Part shown: positions 1 through 7,386 of the stretch, piece after piece
Layout of the letters: each line of letters begins with the position of its first letter
Numbering within the stretch: position 1 is the stretch's first letter
Assembly: GCA_900466475.1 (NCBI GenBank)
Contig: UBMI01000016.1
Coordinates: 285,133-322,262 of the forward strand
DNA: 37,130 nucleotides
Direction: 5' to 3'
Source of the DNA: Hyphomicrobiales bacterium
GTDB taxonomy: Bacteria; Pseudomonadota; Alphaproteobacteria; Rhizobiales; Rhizobiaceae
The notes under the pieces: generated by a model
The model's database searches: none
Told to the model about the DNA's origin: nothing
What the model saw: only the letters and a program-made list of their open reading frames with translations
Position numbers and translations under genes: made by a program

Positions 1-138
1 GCCCGCAAGCCGGTCGCCAAGAAGGCCGCGCCCGCCAACACGGTTTCTGCCCAGCAGGCACGCGCCAAGGGCTTTGCCCTGGATATGTCGATGGGTGGTC
101 CCGACGAGGGCGATGCCGAGTTCAAGGAAAGCGCCTGA
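1..138 (+). CDS. C-terminal end of a methyl-accepting chemotaxis protein (partial)
   Basis: An open frame enters from the left edge and stops with TGA at 136-138, giving 45 residues. The visible tail is Ala/Lys-rich (ARKPVAKKAAPA), then acidic, and ends EFKESA. No signalling-domain hairpin is inside the window, so the family call comes from context: the gene lies directly upstream of cheW-cheR-cheB on the same strand, where rhizobia usually carry an mcp gene, and flexible low-complexity tails are normal for chemoreceptors. I see no NWETF-like CheR/CheB docking pentapeptide at the very end. A different che-cluster protein is possible. Confidence 0.6.
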   Translation, partial: ARKPVAKKAAPANTVSAQQARAKGFALDMSMGGPDEGDAEFKESA

Positions 139-165
139 GTATCAGGTCCTTCCAATATATTAACA

Positions 166-189
166 GGCGTCCCCGATAATGGGGCCGCC
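166..189 (+). other. Intercistronic hairpin between the chemoreceptor gene and cheW
   Basis: GGCG-T-CCCC (166-174) can pair with GGGG-C-CGCC (181-189) across a 6-nt GATAAT loop, with one mismatch. No T-run follows, so this is not a standard terminator. It sits just before the cheW ribosome-binding site (AAGGAAAG, 197-204). It could stabilise a processed 3' end or lower read-through from the chemoreceptor gene into cheW. Confidence 0.4.
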
Positions 190-213
190 CGAATCCAAGG
201 AAAGCGGTTGATC

Positions 214-690
214 ATGGCGACAACATCTCTGGAAGCTCAATTCGTGACCTTCAGCCTCGGCGAGGAGATCTTCGCCGTTCCGGTGGAGGTGGTGCGCGAA
301 ATCCTCGACTACGCCGAAGCGTTCAAGATTCCGAACGGTCCCGACTATCTGCTCGGTCTGCGCGATGTGCGCGGACAGGGCGTCCCGACGATCGACCTGC
401 GCCTGAAGCTCGGCATGTCGAAGACGGTGCCCACGCCGCATACGCGTGTGCTGGTTCTCGACGTTCCCATGGAAAATCGCCTTCTGACGCTCGGCCTCGT
501 TGCCGACCGCGTTTTCGAAGTGACGCCGTTCCGCCGCGACCAGATCGAAGCCGCGCCCGATATCGGCGTACGCTGGCGATCGGATTACATTGCAGGCGTG
601 GTGCGTCGTGAGAACGGCTTCGTTGTCATCGTCGACCTTGCCCGGCTTCTGTCGCGCGAGGACGCCTCTGTCCTGCAATCGGCCGCCTGA
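214..690 (+). CDS. cheW: CheW chemotaxis coupling protein
   Basis: CheW is the SH3-like adaptor that links chemoreceptors to the histidine kinase CheA at the cytoplasmic face of the membrane. The 158-residue product is almost entirely one CheW domain: QFVTFSLGEEIFAVPVEVVREIL near the N terminus, then LLGLRDVRGQGVPTIDLR, LVLDVPM, LGLVADRVFEV and a final YIAGVVRRENGFVVIVDLARLL. The length is typical of the family. An in-frame TTG at 208 is possible, but AAGGAAAG at 197-204 is properly spaced only for the ATG at 214. It is followed 32 nt later by cheR, and the run mcp-cheW-cheR-cheB on one strand suggests one operon. No cheA or cheY is in the window. Confidence 0.95.
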   Translation: MATTSLEAQFVTFSLGEEIFAVPVEVVREILDYAEAFKIPNGPDYLLGLRDVRGQGVPTIDLRLKLGMSKTVPTPHTRVLVLDVPMENRLLTLGLVADRVFEVTPFRRDQIEAAPDIGVRWRSDYIAGVVRRENGFVVIVDLARLLSREDASVLQSAA

Positions 691-722
691 GGCCTTCAAG
701 ACTACCCGGAGTGTTGCGTGTT

Positions 723-1577
723 ATGAGTATGGCAGCGGTAGAAGCCCAGTTGCCGGGCGACAGGATCAGCAAGCGTAATTTCGACAAGCTGGCGCGGTTC
801 ATCTACGACTATAGCGGCATCAAGATGCCGCCGACGAAGCTGACGATGCTGGAGGGCCGGCTGCGCCGGCGCCTGCGCGCCACGCGGCATGCGAGCTTCG
901 ACGATTATTGCGATTTCCTGTTCAACGAGGGTGGTCTTGATCAGGAGACCATCTACCTGATCGATGTCGTGACGACCAACAAGACCGACTTCTTCCGGGA
1001 AGCCAAGCATTTCGAGTATATGCAGACAGTCGCCCTGCCGACGCTTGCCGACAGCGGCCTGCGGACTATCCGCACATGGAGTTCTGCGTGCTCGACCGGT
1101 GCCGAACCCTACACGATGGCAATGGTGCTGGCCGAATTCGCCGAGGGCCGCAGCGATGTGTCCTACAATGTGCTGGCGACGGATCTCTCCACCGATGTCC
1201 TGCAGACCGCGCGCCGGGGTATTTATGCGGAAGATCTGGTCGCCCCGGTGCCGCGCGACCTGCAGAAGAAATATGTTATGGTTGCCAAGCAGCAGGGCCG
1301 CCGTGAAGTTCGCATCTCGCCGAAGCTGCGCAGCCGTGTCGGCTTCGCCCGCATGAACCTGATGGATGAGAAATATCCTGTCGGCGACATGATGCACCTG
1401 ATCTTTTGCCGCAACGTGCTGATCTACTTCGACAAGCAGACGCAGGCCGGTGTGCTCACCCGTCTCTGCGGCTGCCTCGCGAAGGGCGGTTACATGTTTA
1501 TCGGTCACTCGGAATCGATTACCGGCTTCGACCTTCCCCTGAAGCAGGTTTCGAACACGGTGTTCCAGCGCATCTGA
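723..1577 (+). CDS. cheR: CheR chemoreceptor glutamate methyltransferase
   Basis: CheR transfers a methyl group from S-adenosylmethionine to receptor glutamates, giving adaptation opposite to CheB. The roughly 284-residue product shows the helical N-terminal CheR domain (FDKLARFIYDYSGIKMPPTKLTMLEGRLRRRLR) followed by the Rossmann methyltransferase domain. That domain has the SAM-binding loop SSACSTGAEPYTMAM, the acidic VLATDLSTDVL strand and the IFCRNVLIYF motif. A GTG at 711 is in frame, but GGAG at 708-711 fits the ATG at 723 (11-nt spacing) better than the ATG at 729. The gene ends 9 nt before cheB, so the two are probably translated from one message. Confidence 0.95.
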   Translation: MSMAAVEAQLPGDRISKRNFDKLARFIYDYSGIKMPPTKLTMLEGRLRRRLRATRHASFDDYCDFLFNEGGLDQETIYLIDVVTTNKTDFFREAKHFEYMQTVALPTLADSGLRTIRTWSSACSTGAEPYTMAMVLAEFAEGRSDVSYNVLATDLSTDVLQTARRGIYAEDLVAPVPRDLQKKYVMVAKQQGRREVRISPKLRSRVGFARMNLMDEKYPVGDMMHLIFCRNVLIYFDKQTQAGVLTRLCGCLAKGGYMFIGHSESITGFDLPLKQVSNTVFQRI

Positions 1578-1586
1578 GAGGGTTCT

Positions 1587-2684
1587 ATGGCCAAAAAAGT
1601 CCGCGTCCTCATCATCGACGATTCCGCCAGCGTCAGGCAGACGCTGACACGGGTTCTGGAAGAAGACCCGGAGATCGAAGTCATGGCCGTCGCCTCCGAT
1701 CCATTCATGGCGGCGCGCAAGATCCAGGAAGAGATCCCTGACGTCATCACCCTCGATGTCGAGATGCCGCGCATGGATGGCATCACCTTCCTGCGAAAGC
1801 TCATGTCGCAACGACCGATTCCGGTCGTCATGTGCTCCTCGCTGACGGAGGCGGGTTCGGAAACTCTGCTGCAGGCGCTTGAGGCGGGTGCCGTCGATAT
1901 CATCCTGAAATCGAAGATCGGAGCGGCGGATAGCCTGGCGGACGATGCCATGCGCATCCGCGAAGTGGTCAAGAGCGCGTCGCATGCGCGGCTTGCCAAT
2001 ACGCGCCGTACTGCAGGAAGCGTCCGCTCGGCCTCGGCGGAAGGGCCGGCCAAGAAGCTGACGGCCGATGCGATGCTGCCGCCGCCAAGCGGTCGAGCAA
2101 TGGCGAAGACAACTGAAATGGTTGTCTGCGTCGGTGCTTCCACTGGCGGAACGGAAGCCCTGCGCGAATTTCTGGAAGCGCTGCCGGCCAATGCGCCGGG
2201 CATGGTCATCGTCCAGCACATGCCGGAGAAGTTTACCGCAGCATTCGCCAAACGTCTCAACGGTCTCTGTGAAGTCGAGGTCAAGGAGGCGGCCGATGGT
2301 GATCCGGTGTTGCGAGGTCACGTGCTGATCGCGCCGGGCGACAAGCATATGCTACTGGAGCGGCAGGGCGCGCGATATTACGTATCCGTCAAGCCCGGCC
2401 CGCTGGTTTCCCGCCACCGTCCGTCCGTTGATGTGCTGTTCCGTTCCGCTGCCCGTTCTGCGGGGTCGAACGCGATGGGGATCATCATGACGGGAATGGG
2501 GGACGATGGTGCGCGCGGCATGCTGGAAATGCATCAGGCCGGCGCCTACACCGTTGCCCAGGACGAGGCGAGTTCGGTCGTCTTCGGCATGCCGAAGGAA
2601 GCGATCGCCAAGGGCGGCGTGGACCGTATCCTGCCGCTCGACCAGATCGCCCGCGAAGTGCTGATCACACAGCAGAAGTCTTGA
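1587..2684 (+). CDS. cheB: CheB protein-glutamate methylesterase/deamidase
   Basis: CheB removes methyl groups from (or deamidates) chemoreceptors once phosphorylated by CheA. The 365-residue protein has an N-terminal receiver domain with acidic pocket DD (11-12), phospho-acceptor D57 in ITLDVEMPRMDG, and K108 in IILKSK. A linker of about 60 residues leads to a C-terminal esterase domain with the expected catalytic triad: S185 in VGASTGG, H211 in VQHMPEKF and D307 in MTGMGDDGA. All key residues are intact. It is the last gene of the che cluster and is followed by a strong intrinsic terminator at 2704-2732. Confidence 0.97.
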   Translation: MAKKVRVLIIDDSASVRQTLTRVLEEDPEIEVMAVASDPFMAARKIQEEIPDVITLDVEMPRMDGITFLRKLMSQRPIPVVMCSSLTEAGSETLLQALEAGAVDIILKSKIGAADSLADDAMRIREVVKSASHARLANTRRTAGSVRSASAEGPAKKLTADAMLPPPSGRAMAKTTEMVVCVGASTGGTEALREFLEALPANAPGMVIVQHMPEKFTAAFAKRLNGLCEVEVKEAADGDPVLRGHVLIAPGDKHMLLERQGARYYVSVKPGPLVSRHRPSVDVLFRSAARSAGSNAMGIIMTGMGDDGARGMLEMHQAGAYTVAQDEASSVVFGMPKEAIAKGGVDRILPLDQIAREVLITQQKS

Positions 2685-2703
2685 ATTCCGAACTGAATGC
2701 TGG

Positions 2704-2732
2704 AGCGGCAGCGCATTGCGCCGCCGCTTTTT
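2704..2732 (+). terminator. Intrinsic terminator of the che operon
   Basis: AGCGGC-A-GCGCA pairs with TGCGC-C-GCCGCT (one internal mismatch) and is followed by TTTTT. It lies 20 nt after the cheB stop and directly before the end of the convergent short-chain dehydrogenase gene. Confidence 0.85.
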
Positions 2733-2737
2733 CGGAA

Positions 2738-3478
2738 TCAGGCGAGATATCCGCCATCGATCGTCAGGCTGGCGCCGGTGATGAAGGACGCTTCCGGGCT
2801 CGCGAGATAGGCGGCGAAGCTGGCGATTTCCTTATCCTCGCCGATGCGCCCGAGCGCCATCAATTGCTTCAGTCGCTCATGGCCTGTCTCGTCCGAGTTC
2901 ATGTCCGTCGCCGTCGGGCCTGGCTGGATATTGTTCACGGTGATACCGCGCGGGCCGAGATCGCGGGCAAGGCCACGTGTCATGGCAGCGACCGCCCCCT
3001 TGGTCATGGCATAGACCGACGAGGTCGGAAAACCGCTGCGGTCGGCGACAATGCTGCCGATGGTGATAACGCGTCCGCCTGCTTTCATGTGGCGCACGGC
3101 TGCCTGCGTGCCCGCGAAGACGGCGCGGACATTAACTGCGAACATGCGGTCGAAGTCTTCGAGGGGAAAATTCTCTACTGAATTCAGCATGAGAATTCCG
3201 GCGCTATTGACGAGAATATCGATGCCGCCGAATGCCGAGACGGTCTGATCGACCGCGTTCTGGACGGCTTCCGGATCGGCGCTGTCAGCCTTGATGGCCA
3301 GTGCTTTCGCGCCCTTCGCCTCGATTTCGGCAACGATGGCCTTCGCCTTATCGTCGGAGGCGGAATAGGTGAAGGCAACGGTCGCGCCGTCGCTGCTGAG
3401 ACGGCGGACGATTGCGGCACCGATTCCACGCGAGCCACCGGTTACGAGGGCGATCTTGCCGGCAAGTGGTTGGGACAT
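2738..3478 (-). CDS. Short-chain dehydrogenase/reductase (3-oxoacyl-ACP reductase-like)
   Basis: A classical SDR of 246 residues with every expected motif: the NAD(P)-binding TGGSRGIG (13-20), the NSAG strand motif (91-94), N116, catalytic S142 and the Y156-x-x-x-K160 pair, ending with the usual TGASLTIDGGY. It should be a cytosolic NAD(P)(H)-dependent oxidoreductase; the substrate cannot be read from sequence. The start has a clear AAGGAA ribosome-binding site. It lies downstream of a TetR gene on the same strand with a 70-nt gap that contains the same 18-bp motif found upstream of that regulator, so it is probably the regulator's target. It is unlikely to be the housekeeping FabG, because no fatty-acid synthesis genes are nearby. 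Confidence 0.92.
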   Translation of the reverse strand: MSQPLAGKIALVTGGSRGIGAAIVRRLSSDGATVAFTYSASDDKAKAIVAEIEAKGAKALAIKADSADPEAVQNAVDQTVSAFGGIDILVNSAGILMLNSVENFPLEDFDRMFAVNVRAVFAGTQAAVRHMKAGGRVITIGSIVADRSGFPTSSVYAMTKGAVAAMTRGLARDLGPRGITVNNIQPGPTATDMNSDETGHERLKQLMALGRIGEDKEIASFAAYLASPEASFITGASLTIDGGYLA

Positions 3479-3492
3479 TGTAGTTCCTTTCT

Positions 3493-3510
3493 TTCTGGAT
3501 TGTTTAGTCT
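3493..3510 (+). promoter_or_regulatory. Candidate TetR operator upstream of the SDR gene
   Basis: The plus strand reads TTCTGGA-N4-TTAGTCT, and the 11-bp near-palindrome TTTAGTCTAAA (3503-3513) overlaps it. The 18-bp pattern recurs upstream of the TetR gene at 4148-4165 in the opposite orientation. Here it lies 15-32 bp before the SDR start codon, a position where a bound repressor would block transcription. Confidence 0.55.
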
Positions 3511-3548
3511 AAAATTGAGCGTGCGGAATCGAGTTTGGACTTCCGGTT

Positions 3549-4127
3549 TTAGCGGAGGCTTCGAATGGCGAGACGGGCTATACCGCGGAGCGCTTCGGGG
3601 GAGGCACCGTTGCGGGCGCTGACCTTCATGCCTGAGAGGGTCGAGCCAAGGAACTGCACGGCATCAGTGGTATCGACTTCATCTGCGACCTCGCCCCGTT
3701 TCTTTCCTTCCTCAAGGATCGTCTTCACGGCGGATGAAAGCCGGCGGGATGCCTGGTCGGTCAGATCGGAGATTTCACTGTCCGTCCGTCCGAACTCGCA
3801 TACGGCGCTGACGCCGAGGCAGCCACGGCCAGCTTCGGTCTCGGGGCGGGAGGCAAAGGCGATGAGCGTCTCCTCCAGGGCTTCCAATGGTGTCGTATCG
3901 CGGCCCAGGTCGGCCACGAGTTGAGAGACGCTATCGGTATTGTAGCGGTCGAGCGCTGCCAGATAGAGGCTGCGCTTGTCGCCGAAGGTATCGTACATGC
4001 TTTGCCGGCTGATCTTCATGGCCGACAGCAACGCATCCGTCGAGGTGCCCTCGTAGCCGTGTTCGGCGAACACGGTGATGGCCGCCTTGAGCGCTGTGTC
4101 GCGATCGAATTCCTTATGCCTTGCCAT
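3549..4127 (-). CDS. TetR/AcrR family transcriptional regulator
   Basis: A 192-residue protein with a TetR-type N-terminal helix-turn-helix: ALKAAITVFAEHGYEGTSTDALLSAMKISRQSMYDTFGDKRSLYLAAL, roughly residues 12-60. A helical ligand-binding domain without recognisable specificity follows. Such proteins are usually ligand-released repressors of their own gene and of an adjacent enzyme or efflux gene. The SDR gene lies directly downstream on the same strand. Both upstream regions carry TTCTGGA-N4-TTAGTCT, which supports autoregulation and control of the SDR. The inducer is unknown. Confidence 0.93.
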   Translation of the reverse strand: MARHKEFDRDTALKAAITVFAEHGYEGTSTDALLSAMKISRQSMYDTFGDKRSLYLAALDRYNTDSVSQLVADLGRDTTPLEALEETLIAFASRPETEAGRGCLGVSAVCEFGRTDSEISDLTDQASRRLSSAVKTILEEGKKRGEVADEVDTTDAVQFLGSTLSGMKVSARNGASPEALRGIARLAIRSLR

Positions 4128-4147
4128 GACGCCTCAATAATCTTTCC

Positions 4148-4165
4148 AGACTAATCTGTCCAGAA
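4148..4165 (-). promoter_or_regulatory. Candidate TetR autoregulatory operator
   Basis: The minus strand reads TTCTGGA-N4-TTAGTCT, 21-38 bp before the TetR start codon. The block lies in an imperfect 14-bp direct repeat of the form ATTAnTCTGGAnAG and contains the palindrome TCTGGACAGA. It matches the copy at 3493-3510 at all 14 defined positions. Confidence 0.55.
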
Positions 4166-4262
4166 TAATTTGGGAACTATCCTTTGGTGTTGCAACCCCG
4201 CCATGCGGCATTCCCCTTGAAATTTTCCTGATTTTGTGGTCTTGAGGCCGCCAATCTATGCA

Positions 4263-4310
4263 GCGCTGTCGCTTTCGGCGTTCAGGGACATATCCCGCCC
4301 CTGACAGCGC
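4263..4310. repeat. Inverted repeat in the suhB upstream region
   Basis: GCGCTGTC (4263-4270) is the exact reverse complement of GACAGCGC (4303-4310), with an inner CAGGG/CCCTG pairing possible. There is no T-run. It lies 30 nt before suhB, so it may be a leader stem or a binding site. The rest of the gap 4166-4339 shows nothing else I can name. Confidence 0.35.
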
Positions 4311-4339
4311 GTCCCGTATTATCCAAGGAAAATGCCCAC

Positions 4340-5140
4340 ATGGCCCGTTCAGCTCTTCTCAATGTCATGGTTCAGGCTGCCATCAAGGCAGGCAAGTCGC
4401 TGGGGCGTGATTTCGGGGAAGTGCAGAACCTGCAGGTATCGGTGAAGGGGCCGGGCGACTTCGTCTCGAATGCCGACCGCAAGGCAGAGAAGATAGTCAA
4501 GGAGGAGCTTCTCAAGGCTCGTCCGACCTATGGCTTCCTTGGCGAGGAGAGCGAAGAGATCAAGGGTACCGACGGTGCGCACCGCTGGATCGTCGATCCG
4601 CTCGACGGTACCACCAACTTCCTGCATGGTATCCCGGCCTTTGCCGTTTCCATCGCGCTCGAGCGCAACAACGAGATCGTCGCGGGTGTGGTCTTCAATC
4701 CGGCGACGGATGAGCTCTACACGGCAGAGCGTGGCGGCGGCGCGTTCCTCAATGACCGCCGCCTGCGCGTCGCCTCGCGCCGCGTGCTTTCTGACAGCGT
4801 CATCGGTTGCGGTGTGCCGCATCTCGGCCGGGGCAATCACGGAAAGTTCCTGATCGAACTCCGCCACGTCATGGGTGAAGTCGCCGGCATTCGCCGCATG
4901 GGTGCAGTCTCGCTCGATCTTGCCTATGTGGCCGCCGGCCGTTTCGACGGCTTCTGGGAAACGGCACTGTCGCCCTGGGACATGGCAGCCGGCATTCTGC
5001 TCATCCGCGAAGCCGGCGGTTTTGCGACCGACTGGGATGGCGGCGCGTCGATCCTGGAGACGGGCTCGATCATCGCCGGCAACGAGCATATCCAGAAGGC
5101 GCTGATGGAAGTCGTCAAGCGACCGGTTCCGACCCGCTGA
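4340..5140 (+). CDS. suhB: Inositol-1-monophosphatase family protein (SuhB)
   Basis: A Mg2+-dependent, Li+-sensitive-type phosphatase that hydrolyses inositol monophosphates; in enterobacteria SuhB also acts in rRNA transcription antitermination. The 266 residues carry the full metal-binding signature: GEES (68-71), DPLDGTTNF (86-94; D86 and D89 bind metal) and SPWDMAAG (D214). The length is standard. AAGGAAAA precedes the ATG at 4340; a nearby ATG at 4332 is out of frame. It stands alone on the plus strand, 113 nt before the MotA-like gene, and may or may not be co-transcribed with it. Confidence 0.93.
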   Translation: MARSALLNVMVQAAIKAGKSLGRDFGEVQNLQVSVKGPGDFVSNADRKAEKIVKEELLKARPTYGFLGEESEEIKGTDGAHRWIVDPLDGTTNFLHGIPAFAVSIALERNNEIVAGVVFNPATDELYTAERGGGAFLNDRRLRVASRRVLSDSVIGCGVPHLGRGNHGKFLIELRHVMGEVAGIRRMGAVSLDLAYVAAGRFDGFWETALSPWDMAAGILLIREAGGFATDWDGGASILETGSIIAGNEHIQKALMEVVKRPVPTR

Positions 5141-5253
5141 CGGGTATCGGAAACAGGCTGTTGTAAAGTCCCGCTTTTCCGCGGTGCATACTTCAATTCG
5201 GCACAATGTTGATCTAGTCTCCGGCTGCAATGAATCCGGAGGCCGAGGAACCT

Positions 5254-6351
5254 ATGGAAAATGTGAATGCGGCCGAGTTCGGCTCCACTGAGAAGACGGC
5301 CGGTGGCTACGCCTACAAACTCTCGAGTCCCATGTCGTTCTTCTGGACGATGGTGTTGTTCCTTATCATCGTCGGCTTCATAGCAGCGATCCTGTTCCGC
5401 CAGACTCAAACCGCCTTCATGCACAATCCGGGCCTCAACGGCCTCATCCTCGGCGTTCTTGCCGTTGGAATCATTCTCGTTTTTAATCACGTGCTGTCGC
5501 TTCGTCCGGAAGTGCGCTGGTTCAATTCCTTCCGCGCCGCAGGCAGCGTAGAGAAGGTGAACCGCAATCCGCGGCTGCTCGCGCCGATGAGGGCGCTGAT
5601 CGGCAACCGCAAGTCGGGTGTTGCATTGTCGACCACGGCGTTGCGCTCCATTCTGGATTCCATTGCCAACCGTCTCGACGAATCGCGCGACGTTTCGCGC
5701 TATCTGATCGGCCTGCTCGTCTTCCTCGGCCTGCTCGGTACCTTCTGGGGTCTTATCGGCACGATCGGCTCGATCAGCTCGGTCATCCAGTCTCTCGATG
5801 CCGGTTCGAACGGCACGGGCGATGTGCTCTCGACGCTTAAGGAGGGGCTCGCGACACCACTGTCCGGCATGGGCCAGGCCTTCTCGTCCTCGCTGCTCGG
5901 TCTTTCGGGTTCGCTGATCCTCGGTTTCCTCGATCTGCAGGCCGGGCGTGCACAGAACCGTTTCTATACGGAGCTGGAGAACTGGCTCTCCTCTGTTACC
6001 GATGTAGGCTCGGATATTCCGGTGCCGGCGCTCGATGGCGTCTCCGGTGGCTCGTCGGAAGATATGAAGGCGCTTTCGGAATATCTGCGCAAGGTTGCCG
6101 AAGACGGTGGCCCCACAAGCCAACGGTCGGTTGCCGCCATGGCAAGCCTTGCCGAAGGCATCCAGGGCCTCGTCAAGAACATGCGCAACGAGCAGCAGAT
6201 GCTACGCGACTGGATCGAAGTGCAGCAGGACGAAGCGAAGGCGATGCGGCGTACGCTCGACCGGCTGGCCGAGCGCATTGGCGTGCATGACCGCGGCAGC
6301 GACAGAGCGCGGGAACGATCCGGCCAGGTCGAAAAGAGCGAGGGCAAGTAA
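5254..6351 (+). CDS. MotA/TolQ/ExbB-like proton-channel protein
   Basis: A 365-residue inner-membrane protein with four predicted membrane helices at about 28-48, 62-82, 150-172 and 206-228. The last two carry the MotA/TolQ/ExbB pattern (GLLVFLGLLGTFWGLIGTI and GMGQAFSSSLLGLSGSLILG). A roughly 135-residue C-terminal helical, charged extension follows. The family forms the stator ring of proton-driven motors with a MotB/TolR/ExbD partner, and that partner is the next gene, 3 nt downstream. An ATG at 5230 is in frame but has no ribosome-binding site; GGAGG at 5238-5242 precedes the ATG at 5254. This is not the flagellar motA: no flagellar genes are adjacent and the topology and tail differ. The role is unassigned. 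Confidence 0.85.
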   Translation: MENVNAAEFGSTEKTAGGYAYKLSSPMSFFWTMVLFLIIVGFIAAILFRQTQTAFMHNPGLNGLILGVLAVGIILVFNHVLSLRPEVRWFNSFRAAGSVEKVNRNPRLLAPMRALIGNRKSGVALSTTALRSILDSIANRLDESRDVSRYLIGLLVFLGLLGTFWGLIGTIGSISSVIQSLDAGSNGTGDVLSTLKEGLATPLSGMGQAFSSSLLGLSGSLILGFLDLQAGRAQNRFYTELENWLSSVTDVGSDIPVPALDGVSGGSSEDMKALSEYLRKVAEDGGPTSQRSVAAMASLAEGIQGLVKNMRNEQQMLRDWIEVQQDEAKAMRRTLDRLAERIGVHDRGSDRARERSGQVEKSEGK

Positions 6352-6354
6352 GCC

Positions 6355-7386
6355 ATGCCTCTTGGCCGCAACCGTCGCCACCAACGCGCGGTGGACTACT
6401 GGCCGGGCTTCGTCGATGCGCTGTCGACGCTGCTCATCGCCATCATGTTCATTCTCACGGTATTCGTTGTCGGCCAGTTCATTCTCAGTCGCGAAATCAG
6501 CGGTCGGGACGAAGTGCTGACGCGTCTGAACGGCCAGATCAACGAGCTCACGCAGTTGCTGGCGCTGGAGAAGGGCAGCAATCAGGACCTTCAGGATTCC
6601 GTCGCCAATCTGCAGGCGTCGCTTGCGAGTGCCGAGGGCGAGCGAACGCGGTTACAAGCGTTACTCAGCGCTGGTGCTGGCGGGCAGGATGCGGCAAAGC
6701 AGCAGATCGGAACGCTGACGCAGCAGCTTGATGAGCAGAAGCAGGTGAGCGACCGTGCCCTCAGTCAGGTAGAGCTCCTCAACCAGCAGATTGCGGCATT
6801 GCGCAGCCAGATCGCTGCTGTCGAGGCAGCACTGCAGGCTTCCGAAGAGAAGGATCAGACGTCGCAGACAAAGATCGCCGATCTCGGACGCCGCCTGAAC
6901 GTGGCGCTGGCTGCCCGCGTGCAGGAACTCAACCGCTACCGGTCGGACTTCTTCGGACGTCTGCGCGAAATCCTGTCGGATCGCGAGAACATCCGTGTCG
7001 TCGGCGACCGTTTCGTCTTCCAATCTGAAGTCCTGTTTCCATCCGGCGGCGCTGACCTCAATCCGGACGGCCAGACGGAGATGGCAAAGCTTGCCGCCGC
7101 GCTGCTTGACCTCGCCAAGGAAATTCCACCTGAAATCAACTGGGTGCTACGCGTCGATGGCCATACGGACAATGTCGCGCTCTCAGGCTCAGGCCGTTAC
7201 CGGGACAACTGGGAACTTTCATCCGCCCGCGCGATTTCGGTCGTGAAGTTCCTGATCGCGCAGGGTGTGCCCGCAGACCGGCTCGTTGCGGCAGGTTTTG
7301 GCGAATTCCAGCCGATCGCACCGGGCGATACCCCGGAGGCGCGTGCCACCAACCGTCGTATCGAGCTCAAGCTGACCGAGAAATAA
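6355..7386 (+). CDS. MotB-like protein: membrane anchor, long coiled coil, OmpA peptidoglycan-binding domain
   Basis: A 343-residue protein with one N-terminal membrane helix, WPGFVDALSTLLIAIMFILTVFVVGQF (16-42). It contains D21 at the position of the proton-carrying Asp of MotB/ZorB-type stators. A heptad-rich periplasmic coiled coil spans about 48-190. An OmpA/MotB peptidoglycan-binding domain spans about 215-343, with VDGHTDN (267-273), NWELSSARA and a terminal ATNRRIEL. It starts 3 nt after the MotA-like stop, so the two are translationally linked and should form one stator complex. The 3' end overlaps the convergent sigma-factor gene by 20 nt. Confidence 0.87.
   Translation: MPLGRNRRHQRAVDYWPGFVDALSTLLIAIMFILTVFVVGQFILSREISGRDEVLTRLNGQINELTQLLALEKGSNQDLQDSVANLQASLASAEGERTRLQALLSAGAGGQDAAKQQIGTLTQQLDEQKQVSDRALSQVELLNQQIAALRSQIAAVEAALQASEEKDQTSQTKIADLGRRLNVALAARVQELNRYRSDFFGRLREILSDRENIRVVGDRFVFQSEVLFPSGGADLNPDGQTEMAKLAAALLDLAKEIPPEINWVLRVDGHTDNVALSGSGRYRDNWELSSARAISVVKFLIAQGVPADRLVAAGFGEFQPIAPGDTPEARATNRRIELKLTEK

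Noticed and set aside
702..2348. Long open frames antisense to cheR and cheB
   Set aside because: Long antisense frames are common in GC-rich DNA. These lack ribosome-binding sites and domain patterns, while the sense frames are clear CheR and CheB.
4263..4310. Terminator upstream of suhB
   Set aside because: The stem is real but the loop is 32 nt and no T-run follows; no plus-strand gene ends upstream of it.
5254..7386. Zorya-type anti-phage defence system
   Set aside because: Only the ZorA/ZorB-like motor part is present. The neighbours are suhB and an ECF42 sigma factor, not ZorC/ZorD or ZorE, and nothing else in the window is defence-like.
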